Shown one piece after another: positions 8,340-16,646 of a stretch of DNA of 64,000 nt. The number at the start of each line of letters is the position of its first letter. Position 1 is the stretch's first letter. This DNA is from Burkholderiales bacterium (GTDB lineage Bacteria > Pseudomonadota > Gammaproteobacteria > Burkholderiales > Burkholderiaceae_E). Both the position numbers and the translations under genes were made by a program. The stretch lies in contig JAPLQF010000043.1 of NCBI GenBank assembly GCA_026399875.1, positions 1 to 64,000 of the forward strand, written 5' to 3'. The notes beneath the pieces are model-generated. The model was not told the DNA's origin. It saw only the letters and a program-made list of their open reading frames with translations, and made no database searches.

Positions 8340-9440
8340 TCAGATGGACTGGCAGGCCTTCGACAAGATGTCGTGCTCGGGATGGCCAGCGACATCGTTC
8401 AGGCTTGGCATCGCGACCACAGCGACAGAGTAATGCTTGCTGTCACCCGAAAAGCGTCGGTTGTCCCAGGTATTGCGAGCAATCGACTCGCGCCTGCCGC
8501 TCGCGCAATCGAGCGAGACAAGGCTGACCACCGATCGGCCTTCGTCCTTGATGACCCAAGCCGTTCTGTACAGCAGCGTTCGTGAGCCGACTTTCTCGAA
8601 AGAGGATGTGTCCAGCGCGGCCTGAACCTCGCTGCCGTCGCTGTAAAGCACCCACTTGCCCTCGTTGGGGCCAAGCCGGCTCGCAAATGCGTCGTAGGCC
8701 AGCCAGCCAACCAGCGTGAGCATGATCACAACCGCCAGCGGCGCTATGCGGCGCAGCAGTGAACCAGGGTTTGCAACGCGGGCACCATGGCGCCGCCGAT
8801 GCCGCATCGGCAGGCTTGCAGGCAATTGCGCACTTGCCACGTACGGACGGAAAATGACGTCCGCTGCATTCTTTGCAACATGTCCTTCGATCTGCGCAGG
8901 CGGCTGTTCACAATCCTGAGCGCCGACCTTAGCGCCGACCTGAGCGCAGGCAAACTCGAACTCCTTCAGCCTCGCCTCGTCTTCAGCGATGCCGAGCAGT
9001 TCATCAAGCGACTTCGGAAATCCGTCCTCGCAGACCTCAGCCAGATTGGCACGCAAAAACTGCAAGAGCGGCTCGTCATATTCATGTTGGGTGAGATAGC
9101 GGCCCAGCAGGCGTTTCGAGGCGTGGCGATCGGGCACACCTGCCAAAACCAGCAGGTCGGCGAGCACCATCGCCTTTGCCGCCTGCGCCGTGGGTCGATC
9201 GCGCACCGCATGACGCACCGCGGCTTTGAACTCGGCCAATCTCAGCAGAATGCTCGGCTGAATCGGCTCACAGTTAGCATCAAAATAGCCCGCATCCCGG
9301 GCATCGGTCATCGCCTGCAGCTTAGCTTTTGCGCTGGCAAGCCGTATGTCAGGCGATGCACAAACGTCGTGCGCAAGGACCATGTACGCGCGCAGGCTCC
9401 GAAATGACTGAAGGACGGGGCCGAAGACCGACAATCTCAC
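8340..9440 (-). CDS. Uncharacterised membrane protein with surface-adhesin-E-like C-terminal domain
   Basis: 366 aa. About residues 30-180 are helical and soluble (a repeated VGAKVGAQ segment is coded by a 12-bp tandem repeat near 8919-8942). RRRHGAR is followed by a transmembrane segment at about 231-252 (RIAPLAVVIMLTLVGWLAYDAF). The outer part (262-366: KWVLYSDGSEVQAALDTSSF, RTAWVIKDEGRSVVSLVSLDC, HPEHDILSKAC) resembles the small surface-adhesin protein E fold common in Burkholderiales. The GTG start overlaps the stop of the upstream gene by 4 bp (GTGA), indicating translational coupling. Topology predicts a cytoplasmic N-terminus and periplasmic domain. Function unknown. Confidence 0.65.
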   Translation of the reverse strand: MRLSVFGPVLQSFRSLRAYMVLAHDVCASPDIRLASAKAKLQAMTDARDAGYFDANCEPIQPSILLRLAEFKAAVRHAVRDRPTAQAAKAMVLADLLVLAGVPDRHASKRLLGRYLTQHEYDEPLLQFLRANLAEVCEDGFPKSLDELLGIAEDEARLKEFEFACAQVGAKVGAQDCEQPPAQIEGHVAKNAADVIFRPYVASAQLPASLPMRHRRRHGARVANPGSLLRRIAPLAVVIMLTLVGWLAYDAFASRLGPNEGKWVLYSDGSEVQAALDTSSFEKVGSRTLLYRTAWVIKDEGRSVVSLVSLDCASGRRESIARNTWDNRRFSGDSKHYSVAVVAMPSLNDVAGHPEHDILSKACQSI

Positions 9441-10057
9441 TGCCTTTCTCGTTTCTTGCGCGGCCCGGTCAGTGCATAACCTGCCTTGTAGCCCGCGACA
9501 GCGCCGATCAGGGGCAATGCCGCACCCGCTATCTGCCGCAGCCCACCGCCCGACATTCCTGACATGCCACCGACCGGTGCATTTGCGAATGTATGACCAG
9601 AGTCAGGCGTGATCTGGTAAAGAATGCCCGACTCCGGATCGACGATCCGCTGCATCTCAAGGTCAGGGTAGACAACATCGAGTTTCAGCCAACTCGCAGA
9701 ATCCTCGCATCGGGCATACACCCGAACTCGATTGGCACACTGCAGGTTCGCAATCACCCAAGCCTGCTCGGTGAGAAAGTAGGTCTCACCGCAGGTCGAT
9801 CGAGTGCAGGCCACACTTCTCATTTGCCGGTCGTCAAAACCGATCTTCAAGACAGTCTGGCCTTGCGGCGGGTGCAGGCAACGATGCACCTGGTTGCCAA
9901 CAAGCACTTCAAGCCCATTGCTGCGGGTATTGCGAATCGCCAACGTCAGAATGTTTCCGCTCAGACGGGCGGACAGCAGCAACTCGCCTCGCGTGCCCCA
10001 GCACTCGTCTGTTTCATAGCTCCAGGAGGCCGTAGCCATTGTTGTCGCAGGAGTCAT
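9437..10057 (-). CDS. Uncharacterised protein with C-terminal glycine-rich hydrophobic segment
   Basis: 206 aa from the ATG at 10057, which has GGAGG about 9 nt upstream; the frame is open to 10195 without a better start. I recognise no domain. Features: a Cys-rich beta-type core (TDECWGTRGELLLSARLSGN, VHRCLHPPQGQ, ACTRSTCGETYF, ANRVRVYARCED) with a likely repeated Trp/Cys pattern, and a C-terminal glycine-zipper-like membrane segment GGMSGMSGGGLRQIAGAALP-LIGAVAGYKAGYAL, ending in a basic tail PRKKRERQ. It overlaps the next gene by 4 bp, so both products probably act together at the membrane. Confidence 0.6.
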   Translation of the reverse strand: MTPATTMATASWSYETDECWGTRGELLLSARLSGNILTLAIRNTRSNGLEVLVGNQVHRCLHPPQGQTVLKIGFDDRQMRSVACTRSTCGETYFLTEQAWVIANLQCANRVRVYARCEDSASWLKLDVVYPDLEMQRIVDPESGILYQITPDSGHTFANAPVGGMSGMSGGGLRQIAGAALPLIGAVAGYKAGYALTGPRKKRERQ

Positions 10058-10249
10058 CGTAATGGCCTCCCATTGATTCCCGGTATCCGGAAAATCCTTG
10101 CTGGGACCAAGGCTGCCGTGTCGATTGGTCGGAACAGCCAAGTTTCGCAAGTTGCGAGCATGTCTGTCAGCCGTACAGGCATCGAAAACTGCCACCGATC
10201 AGCCCGAAGGGGCTGGCAAGGCGCCAAGGTGTTCTGAAGAACAAGGCGA

Positions 10250-10492
10250 CGGGCGCCCTTGGCACGATGCTGCTCGGGGCTACGGGCAACGAGGCTGTCT
10301 GGCGACTTAACGAATCCGCCGATCAGGCAGGGCAAACCACGTGCTGCACAGGAAGTTCCGGGAGGAGCGCTCGAAAACGACAATTTCGAGCTCGGCAGCG
10401 GTGTGCATGCGCCGTACCTGCGTCGCTGCGGACAGGCCTGCGGCGTCGCCGCCGACGATCACCACTCGTCTTGCCATCGCGGCGCTGCTCAA
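10250..10492 (-). pseudogene. Remnant of an FAD/NAD(P)-dependent disulfide oxidoreductase (frameshifted, truncated)
   Basis: The first frame reads ARRVVIVGGDAAGLSAATQV ... ELEIVVFERSS, a dinucleotide-binding N-terminus (GGDAAG) of the CoA-disulfide-reductase/NADH-oxidase family. Around 10365-10375 the homology moves to another frame: GTSCAARGLPCLIGGFVKSP, then LVARSPEQHRAKG, matching the expected active-site region (S-x-C-G-x-P-Y-x-I-G-G, then a VxRSPEExR-AKG-like segment). Homology ends near 10250, about 90 residues into a protein that should be about 450 aa or more. The start overlaps the DUF302 stop by 4 bp, so the intact ancestor formed an operon with it. Confidence 0.8.
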
Positions 10493-10878
10493 ACCTTCGC
10501 GAGCGCCTGTTCCAGTTTTTGCCTGACCTCGGCGGCTATCAGCGCCACGTCCTTGTGGTCGACCAGGGTCAGGATGACGCTCGGGTCCATCACCTCGATG
10601 TGCACGCCGCTTGCCGCGTCTTGCCGCACGACCACGTTGCAGGGCAACAAGGCGCCTATTTGAGGCTCTGCCGCGATCGCGCGGCTTGCAAAACCCGGGT
10701 TGCAGGCGCCGAGGATTCGATACGGCGGCATCTCCTGCCCCAGCTTTTTCTTCATCGTGGCCTGGACGTCGATCTCGGTGGGCACGCCGAAGCCGACCTT
10801 GGCCAGTTCCTCGGTGATTCGCTGCACCGCCTCATCGAAGGGTAGCGACACCCGCTTGCCGAACACATAGTGGCTCAT
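10489..10878 (-). CDS. DUF302 domain-containing protein
   Basis: 129 aa from the ATG at 10878 (MSHYVFGKRV), which has AGGAG 7 nt upstream; an in-frame ATG 18 nt earlier lacks one. DUF302 pattern: FDEAVQRITEELAKVGFGV, TEIDVQATMKKKLG, YRILGACNPGFASRAI, IGALLPCNVVVRQD and VEVMDPSV-like HIEVMDPSVIL. DUF302 proteins are small alpha/beta proteins often found with sulfur-metabolism or FAD-oxidoreductase genes. Here the oxidoreductase remnant follows with an ATGA overlap. Biochemical role unknown. Confidence 0.9.
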   Translation of the reverse strand: MSHYVFGKRVSLPFDEAVQRITEELAKVGFGVPTEIDVQATMKKKLGQEMPPYRILGACNPGFASRAIAAEPQIGALLPCNVVVRQDAASGVHIEVMDPSVILTLVDHKDVALIAAEVRQKLEQALAKV

Positions 10879-11009
10879 CGAAATCTCCTGTAGCACCGAA
10901 AATGCATCGAACCCAGATCGCGCTGAACAGTCCCCGTGCTGCTCGACCGCTCCACCATCGTAATCGCCTTGTTGCCCAAGCGGCCGCTCAGCATTGAGTA
11001 GAATTGATC

Positions 11010-11684
11010 ATGAACATCAACGATGACTTCTCGGCCCGTATCGTTTCGCATGCGCCCAATGCAACCTGGACGCCCTCGCCACTGCCAGGGGTCGACCGAC
11101 GCATGCTGGATCGAGTAGGCGACGAGGTCGCCCGCGCCACCAGCATCGTGCGCTACGCACCCGGATCGCATTTTGACCGTCACGTGCACGACGCAGGCGA
11201 GGAAATTCTGGTGCTCGAAGGCGTGTTCTCGGATGAGAGCGGCGACTTCGGAGCGGGCACCTATCTGCGCAATCCGCCGGGAAGTGCCCATGCACCCTTC
11301 TCACGTGAGGGATGCCTCCTGTTCGTCAAGCTGCGGCAGTTCACCCCGGGCGACCTGGAGAGCGTGCGTATTTCCACCCGAGCCACGCCATGGCGGCAAG
11401 GACTCGTGCCCGGCCTGTCGGTAATGCCCTTGCATTCACACGATGGCATCGACACAGCGCTGGTTCGCTGGGCACCGAACACCCGTTTCAACGCCCATTC
11501 ACATCCGGGTGGCGAAGAGATTCTCGTCCTGGATGGCATCTTCAGTGACGAGGGTGGCGACTATGAGACAGGCGCGTGGCTTCGCAACCCGCGATGGAGC
11601 CGACACACGCCTTTCACCGGGCCGCAAGGCGCACTGATCTACGTGAAAGTGGGTCATCTCGGCGCGGAGTTTCTTGTGTCGTGA
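11010..11684 (+). CDS. Duplicated cupin-domain protein (ChrR-like)
   Basis: 224 aa from ATG 11010; an in-frame TTG 6 nt upstream is less likely. Two cupin halves are visible. The first has HFDRHVHDAGEEILVLEG with GTYLRNPPGSAHAPFS. The second has RFNAHSHPGGEEILVLDG with GAWLRNPRWSRHTPF. Each supplies the His/Glu set that binds metal in cupins, as in the C-terminal domain of the anti-sigma factor ChrR, but the N-terminal zinc anti-sigma domain is absent. It could be a metal-dependent acetylacetone-cleaving-type oxygenase or a ligand sensor. It is monocistronic and divergent from the DUF302 gene. Confidence 0.85.
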   Translation: MNINDDFSARIVSHAPNATWTPSPLPGVDRRMLDRVGDEVARATSIVRYAPGSHFDRHVHDAGEEILVLEGVFSDESGDFGAGTYLRNPPGSAHAPFSREGCLLFVKLRQFTPGDLESVRISTRATPWRQGLVPGLSVMPLHSHDGIDTALVRWAPNTRFNAHSHPGGEEILVLDGIFSDEGGDYETGAWLRNPRWSRHTPFTGPQGALIYVKVGHLGAEFLVS

Positions 11685-11706
11685 TGCAAAGACGCGCCGC
11701 CTGCGA

Positions 11707-11838
11707 TCACACGATCCAGGCCAGGAACACCGTCAGTGCCAGCGCTGCCAGAGCAGCGATCAACATGAACTGGCAGGCGCCCGGACAGGTCAAGAGGCCG
11801 CGCGGGATCTCCTTCTCGCCAAGCCCGCGATCGACCAT
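11707..11838 (-). CDS. Possible 43-aa membrane microprotein
   Basis: A short open frame reads MVDRGLGEKEIPRGLLTCPG, then ACQFMLIAALAALALTVFLA and WIV, giving a charged N-terminus, a CPGAC motif and one clear transmembrane helix ending at the stop. It may be real or a lucky frame. No strong ribosome binding site is visible. I see no other gene between 11685 and about 12047. Confidence 0.3.
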   Translation of the reverse strand: MVDRGLGEKEIPRGLLTCPGACQFMLIAALAALALTVFLAWIV

Positions 11839-12047
11839 TCGGAATTGCAGGGCCGAGATCACGGATCTCGCCGGCACCCAGCGTGCACGTCAACCTGTTG
11901 ACCATGCTGGCCTTCCAGCGCATCCAGGTGCCGATCACCCAGTCGGGGTTGAGCTTTAGCACTGCGCGCGCAGGCCGAAGGCGAAGTGCTTACCGCACTC
12001 GATATTCGCAAGGGTGCAATCGGGTCAGCCTTCGGCACACTGGTGTT

Positions 12048-12595
12048 CCCGCTGGCTTTCAGCGGATGTTCTTCACTGGTATGCGTCCGGAAGAAGCGAT
12101 TGCGATCCGGTGGTCTGATCGGATCATCGACGCCAGCGTGTAAGCATGCAACTGGTGCGAGCCTTCAAAGGCAGAGAGCGAGACGGCAGCAAGACACTCA
12201 CCGAGCTTGAAGGCGATGAAGACTCGGATGCCGACGTTTTTCAAAACCCAGTCAGCGGGCGGCCGTGGCACGACGAACGAAGCCAGGGCGACCACTACTG
12301 AAAACTGAGGCTCAAGCGTCTGGGCATTCGTTGGCAAAGGGCCTGCAAAACCCGCCATACCTGTGCGACGGTGGCGCTTATGGCAGGTATGCAGCCAGCC
12401 TGTATCGCAAGCCAATCAGGCAAATCGGTGAAGATGCTCCTCGACCGTTATGCGAGGTGGATACCAGGCGGCGAACAAGGCAACGCCCGTGCACTCCTGG
12501 TGGCCGCGATGGCAGGCGAACCCGAAGGATTCTGTCCCAGATTCGTCCCAGCCGGCACTTGCAAGGCAGCGCCAGAAAACAAAAAGCCCCAGTAA
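12048..12595 (+). pseudogene. Tyrosine recombinase (phage/island integrase), decayed C-terminal half
   Basis: The first piece reads FFTGMRPEEAIAIRWSD (catalytic Arg region) to about 12131. A frameshift follows, then from about 12143 the frame reads QLVRAFKGRERDGSKT, SGRPWHDERSQGDHY, an in-frame TGA at 12299 where Trp is expected, KLRLKRLGIRWQRACKTRHT (catalytic RxxH box), VALMAGMQPACIASQ, and LLDRYARWIPGG with the catalytic Tyr. The usual GHS is GKS here. The frame ends at 12595, inside the terminator of the tRNA-Val gene. The DNA-binding half is missing. This is the classic remnant of an element integrated at a tRNA 3' end. Confidence 0.88.
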
Positions 12596-12617
12596 ATCGG
12601 TTGATCTACTGGGGCTT
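12578..12617 (-). terminator. Rho-independent terminator of tRNA-Val
   Basis: Perfect 11-bp stem (12584-12594 with 12607-12617, AAGCCCCAGTA arms) and a 12-nt loop. On the minus strand it is followed by CTTTTTG then TTTTC, a run of T downstream of the tRNA. It also overlaps the last codons of the decayed integrase. Confidence 0.85.
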
Positions 12618-12622
12618 GCGAT

Positions 12623-12699
12623 TGGTAGGCGCGATTGGACTCGAACCAACGACCCCCACCATGTCAAGGTGGTGCTCTAACCAGCTGAGCTACGCGCCT
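12623..12699 (-). tRNA. tRNA-Val (anticodon GAC)
   Basis: 77 nt including an encoded CCA (complement of 12623-12625). The acceptor stem AGGCGCG pairs with CGCGCCT, the D-arm region is TAGCTCAGCTGGTTAGAGCA, the anticodon stem is CCACC/GGTGG with loop TTGACAT (anticodon GAC at 12663-12665), and the T-arm contains GGTTCGAGTCC. It reads GUC/GUU valine codons. Its 3' side faces the integrase remnant, so it was the attachment site of a former element. Confidence 0.97.
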
Positions 12700-12874
12700 G
12701 CGAGTCGTCGAGTATATCAGGATCATGACGGCTTTGCCGGACCACGGCACGAGGTATGCGCTGAAGATCACGCCATCGATGGACTCAACAAAAATTCACT
12801 GAGCACACCACAACAACACAACACGATGCACGCTGTCACGAGGCCGTCACCACCGAACGATCTAATACGCTTCC

Positions 12875-13699
12875 GTGGATGCCAGCGACCTGAAACTCGA
12901 CCCCTCACCGATTCGTTATCGGGCCGTCTTCATCTCTGATCTGCACCTTGGTACACCCGGCTGCAAATCGGCTTATCTCCTCGACTTCCTTCGCTCGCAC
13001 GAATCCGATTCGCTTTATCTCATCGGTGATGTGCTTGATGCCTGGCAGCTGCGTAATCGCTGGTACTGGCCGCAGCAACACAACGACGTGGTTCAGAAGG
13101 TCCTGCGCAAGGCCAGGAAAGGCACCCGGGTCGTCTACGTCCCTGGCAATCACGATGAGTCGGTTCGCCAGTTCAGGGGCCTGTCTTTCGGTGATATCGA
13201 AATTGCCGAAGAAGCGGTGCATGTGACCGCCGATGGACGCAGGCTCTGGCTGGTGCATGGCGACCTCTTCGACGGCGTGGTTCAAAACGCGCGCTGGCTG
13301 GCCAAACTCGGTGACACCGCCTATACCTTCACCCTCTGGCTGAACCACCACTTCAATCGGGTGCGCCACCGGATGGGCCTCGGTTATTGGTCGCTGTCGC
13401 AATACCTCAAACACAAGGTCAAGAACGCTGTCAGTTTCATCAGCGACTTCGAACACACGGTGGCCGCCGAAGCTCGCAGACGGGGCTTTGACGGTGTGGT
13501 CTGCGGCCATATTCATAAGGCCGAGATCCGCGAGATCGAGGGCATTCTCTACTGCAATGACGGCGACTGGGTCGAGAGCCTGACCGCGCTCGTCGAGACC
13601 TACGACGGGCAGTTGCAGATCATTCACTGGGCACCGAACGCCTTCGGCGTGGCGCCGGCCATTGAAGAGTCAGAGCAGCCGGCCGTGATCGCCGCCTGA
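12875..13699 (+). CDS. Metallophosphoesterase, UDP-2,3-diacylglucosamine diphosphatase-like
   Basis: 274 aa, GTG start. The calcineurin-type metal motifs are all present in order: SDLHLG (Asp22, His24), GDVLD (Asp52), GNHDE (Asn92, His93), HGD near 127, and GHIH near 211. The pattern SAYLLDFLRS, FDGVV, HNDVVQKVL and NDGDWVESLTALVE matches the LpxH-like group that removes UMP from UDP-2,3-diacylglucosamine in lipid A synthesis. Many bacteria carry both LpxH and such paralogues, so lipid A function is probable but not proven. It lies after the tRNA with its own promoter region (12700-12874). Confidence 0.85.
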   Translation: MDASDLKLDPSPIRYRAVFISDLHLGTPGCKSAYLLDFLRSHESDSLYLIGDVLDAWQLRNRWYWPQQHNDVVQKVLRKARKGTRVVYVPGNHDESVRQFRGLSFGDIEIAEEAVHVTADGRRLWLVHGDLFDGVVQNARWLAKLGDTAYTFTLWLNHHFNRVRHRMGLGYWSLSQYLKHKVKNAVSFISDFEHTVAAEARRRGFDGVVCGHIHKAEIREIEGILYCNDGDWVESLTALVETYDGQLQIIHWAPNAFGVAPAIEESEQPAVIAA

Positions 13700-13788
13700 T
13701 CTGGCCTCCTGACCCAGTCGCCGGCCTGCGCCAAACAAAGCAACAGCGCAGACCACCGCACAGGCAACACCGCCATCACATGACCGAA

Positions 13789-15378
13789 TCAGCGACGGCG
13801 CAAACCGCTGGCCAGAATCGACACCGGCAGCAAGCCGACCAGCACGATCACCAGTGACGGCAAGGCCGCTTCGACCAGTCGCTCGTCGGCCGCAAACTGG
13901 TAGGCAACCACCGCCAGCGTATCGAAGTTGAATGGCCTCAGTACCAGGGTCGACGGTAGCTCCTTGAGACAATCCACGAACACCAGCAGCGATGCGCTGG
14001 CAACACTCGGCTTCAGAAGCGGCCAGTGAACCCGGCGCAGCACCTCGAAGGGCCCGGCGCCGAGCGTCCTGGCGCTGGCATCCATCGCCGGACTGATTCG
14101 CTTGAGCGAGGCATCGAGGCCCTGCTGGGCCACCGCGAAAAACCTGACGCAATAGGCATAGACCACTGCAAACGCGGTGCCGCCGATCAGAAACCGTGTT
14201 GTGCCGGCGCTCAATGTCTGATCGATCGCACCGACCACCGCAAGCAGTCCCACGCCAAGCACCACGCCAGGCAAGGCATACCCGGCGCCCGAGATGCCCG
14301 ACAACAGACGAATCCAGCGACTCGGATGCAGGCGAACCGCATAGGCCATCGCGAGCGCCATCGGAACGATGATCAATACCGCCGCCAAAGACAGGAGCGC
14401 CGAATTGAAGGCCCATTGCGCGAGGCGCGAATCGATCTGACCCGCGCTGACCCACCATTGACGGGCGAGCAGCAACGCCGGCAAGGCAAACCCGAAGAGA
14501 CACGGCAGCGCACAGGCCGCACTGGCCGACCAGCCCGCAAGCCCTGACAGTGGCCGGACACGCGCGGGACGACTCGAGCGCGCGTGAAAGAGCATCCGAC
14601 CACGCTGCCTTCGTTCAGCCCAGACCAGCAGCAGGACGACCGCCACCAGCAGCAATGACAATCGCGCCGCACCGGTGCGATCGCCGAAGCCCTGCCACGC
14701 CCGATAGATGCCTGCCGAGAAGGTATCGACCGCGAAGAACGAGACCGTGCCGAAGTCGGCCAGCGTCTCCATCGTCACCAGCGCGAGCCCGGCCGCCACT
14801 GCGGGCCGTGCCACCGGCCAGCTGACACGCCACCAGACTTCTGGTGCAGACAGGCCCAGCGACCGCGCGGCATCGGACAGCGACTCGCTTCGCTCGGCAA
14901 AGGCATTTCTCGCCAGCATGTAAACATAGGGATAGAGCGCAAGCGCCAGGAAGAGCGCCGCAGCCGGAAGCGATCGGACCTGCGGAAACCAGTAGTCGCC
15001 GACCTGCCAGCCCATGACCGCACGCAGCCAGGTCTGCAGGCTGCCACTGGTATCGAGAAAGTCGGTATAGGCATAGGCCATCACGAATGCCGGCATGGCC
15101 AGCGGCAGAATCAGCCCCACCTCGAGAAAGCGACGCCCGGGAAACTCGAAGGCTGCAACCAGCCATCCGGCACCCACGCCGAGCAGCAGAACGAGCGCGC
15201 CGACCAGTACAACCAGCACGACTGAGGTGACGGCGTAGCGCGGCAGCACGGTACTGACCAGATGCAGCAGCGAATCGAGCGGCGCCGGCTGCAGGGCGAC
15301 ACCGCTCAATGCGAGCAGCGGCGCAATGATGGCCAGCGCCAGAGCAACCGCGAACCAGACCAGCGGAGACATTCGCAT
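13789..15378 (-). CDS. ABC transporter permease, iron(III)/thiamine type (two-module)
   Basis: 529 aa using the ATG at 15378 (MRMSPLVWFAVALALAIIAP); the frame stays open to 15459, but that longer start would overlap the Fur-like site. About 12 membrane spans in two homologous halves, each with an EAA-type loop: DAARSLGLSAPEVWWRVSWP and DASARTLGAGPFEVLRRVHWP. This fused double permease is characteristic of FbpB/SfuB ferric-iron importers. It is divergent from the matching ATPase gene. No periplasmic binding protein gene lies nearby. Confidence 0.88.
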   Translation of the reverse strand: MRMSPLVWFAVALALAIIAPLLALSGVALQPAPLDSLLHLVSTVLPRYAVTSVVLVVLVGALVLLLGVGAGWLVAAFEFPGRRFLEVGLILPLAMPAFVMAYAYTDFLDTSGSLQTWLRAVMGWQVGDYWFPQVRSLPAAALFLALALYPYVYMLARNAFAERSESLSDAARSLGLSAPEVWWRVSWPVARPAVAAGLALVTMETLADFGTVSFFAVDTFSAGIYRAWQGFGDRTGAARLSLLLVAVVLLLVWAERRQRGRMLFHARSSRPARVRPLSGLAGWSASAACALPCLFGFALPALLLARQWWVSAGQIDSRLAQWAFNSALLSLAAVLIIVPMALAMAYAVRLHPSRWIRLLSGISGAGYALPGVVLGVGLLAVVGAIDQTLSAGTTRFLIGGTAFAVVYAYCVRFFAVAQQGLDASLKRISPAMDASARTLGAGPFEVLRRVHWPLLKPSVASASLLVFVDCLKELPSTLVLRPFNFDTLAVVAYQFAADERLVEAALPSLVIVLVGLLPVSILASGLRRR

Positions 15379-15436
15379 CGGAGACTTCACGCCCAACGCG
15401 GCAGGCATCCCTGCGCACTGCGCGCTACAATTGCAT

Positions 15437-15459
15437 ATCGAGATGAGAATTATAGGCAT
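15437..15459. promoter_or_regulatory. Fur-box-like site between iron-type ABC genes
   Basis: The AT-rich stretch ATCGAGATGAGAATTATAGG lies in the divergent region between permease and ATPase. The GATGAGAATTAT core resembles the betaproteobacterial Fur consensus (GATAATGAGAATTATT-like). One half is weak. Iron repression of both genes is inferred from this plus the transporter class. Confidence 0.45.
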
Positions 15460-15522
15460 TCACATCTGATGCATGACGACGTCATTCGCATAACGGCAGC
15501 AAACATCGGAAAGGCGGCGGCC

Positions 15523-16644
15523 ATGCCGATCCGCTCCGCGACCCAGTACGACGGCAATCCACCGGCGCTGCGGGTTGCCGATCTGTCGGTGAGCTTCGAC
15601 ACCGACGCAGGTCGACTGCAGGTGCTCAGGCAACTCGAGTTCTCGCTCGCAAGCGGCGAAATCGGCTGCCTGCTGGGTGGCTCTGGCTGTGGCAAGACCA
15701 CTGCATTGCGGGCAATCGCCGGCTTCATTCGTCCCGATTTCGGCTCGATCGAGGTCGATGGCCATTGCGTGTCATCCCCCGCCCGGGTGCTGGCACCCGA
15801 GAAGCGCAGTGTCGGAGTGGTCTTTCAGGACTACGCACTGTTTCCGCATCTTGATGTCGCGGGCAATATCGCATTTGGTTTGCGCAGCATGGGTGCCGGC
15901 CCAAAGCGCGAGCGGGTCGCACAGATGCTTGATCTGGTCGGACTCAAGGGGACGGCAGAGCGTTTCCCCCATGAACTCTCGGGCGGACAGCAGCAGCGGA
16001 TCGCGCTCGCACGAGCGCTGGCACCCTCACCCTCGATCCTGCTGCTCGATGAGCCCTTTTCCAATCTCGACCCCGATCTTCGCGAGACGCTGGCGCTCGA
16101 ACTGCGTGACATCCTCAAACGGCATGGCACCACCGCACTGCTGGTGACCCACGACCAGTACGAGGCCTTCGCACTGGCCGATTCGATCGGCGTCATGGAA
16201 GACGGCCGAATCGCGCAATGGGACGAGGCTTATCGCCTTTATCACCATCCTGCTTCGCGCAGCGTCGCCGACTTCGTCGGCATGGGCGTGTTCTTGCCGG
16301 GCCGCCTGATCGAGGGCAAAGAAGGCCCGAGCGTGAGCGTCGAATTGGGCAGCCTGCCGATCGACCAGGCAGAAGACCGGCTCCAGGCGCGCCGAAACGC
16401 CAGCGGATCAGGCGAACTGACGGTGCTGCTTCGCCCGGACGACGTGGTACATGATGACGCGAGTCCGATCATGGCCAGCGTGGTTCGCAAGGCCTTTCGG
16501 GGCGCACAGTTTCTCTACACGCTCGAATTGCCGAGCGGTCAGCGCCTGCTGGCGCTGGTGCCAAGCCATCACGACCATCGGGTTGGCGAGGCCATCGGCA
16601 TCCGGTTTGCTGCCGATCACATCGTGACCTTCGCCGCCGGCTGA
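15523..16644 (+). CDS. ABC transporter ATP-binding protein, iron(III) type
   Basis: 373 aa from the ATG at 15523 (MPIRSATQYDG), preceded by GGAAAGG; an in-frame ATG at 15469 is an alternative. Walker A GGSGCGKTT, Q-loop VFQDYALFPHL, signature LSGGQQQR, Walker B ILLLDEPFSNLD and H-loop VTHDQ are intact. A C-terminal extension (about 100 aa, with VLLRPDDV) is a TOBE-like regulatory domain typical of FbpC/PotA-type ATPases. It pairs with the divergent double permease to energise import, probably of ferric iron complexes. A solute-binding protein must be encoded elsewhere. Confidence 0.92.
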   Translation: MPIRSATQYDGNPPALRVADLSVSFDTDAGRLQVLRQLEFSLASGEIGCLLGGSGCGKTTALRAIAGFIRPDFGSIEVDGHCVSSPARVLAPEKRSVGVVFQDYALFPHLDVAGNIAFGLRSMGAGPKRERVAQMLDLVGLKGTAERFPHELSGGQQQRIALARALAPSPSILLLDEPFSNLDPDLRETLALELRDILKRHGTTALLVTHDQYEAFALADSIGVMEDGRIAQWDEAYRLYHHPASRSVADFVGMGVFLPGRLIEGKEGPSVSVELGSLPIDQAEDRLQARRNASGSGELTVLLRPDDVVHDDASPIMASVVRKAFRGAQFLYTLELPSGQRLLALVPSHHDHRVGEAIGIRFAADHIVTFAAG

Positions 16645-16646
16645 GC

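Noticed and set aside
12265-12939. 224-aa ORF spanning the integrase remnant, tRNA and next gene
   Set aside because: It runs through a tRNA gene and overlaps an obvious metallophosphoesterase in another frame.
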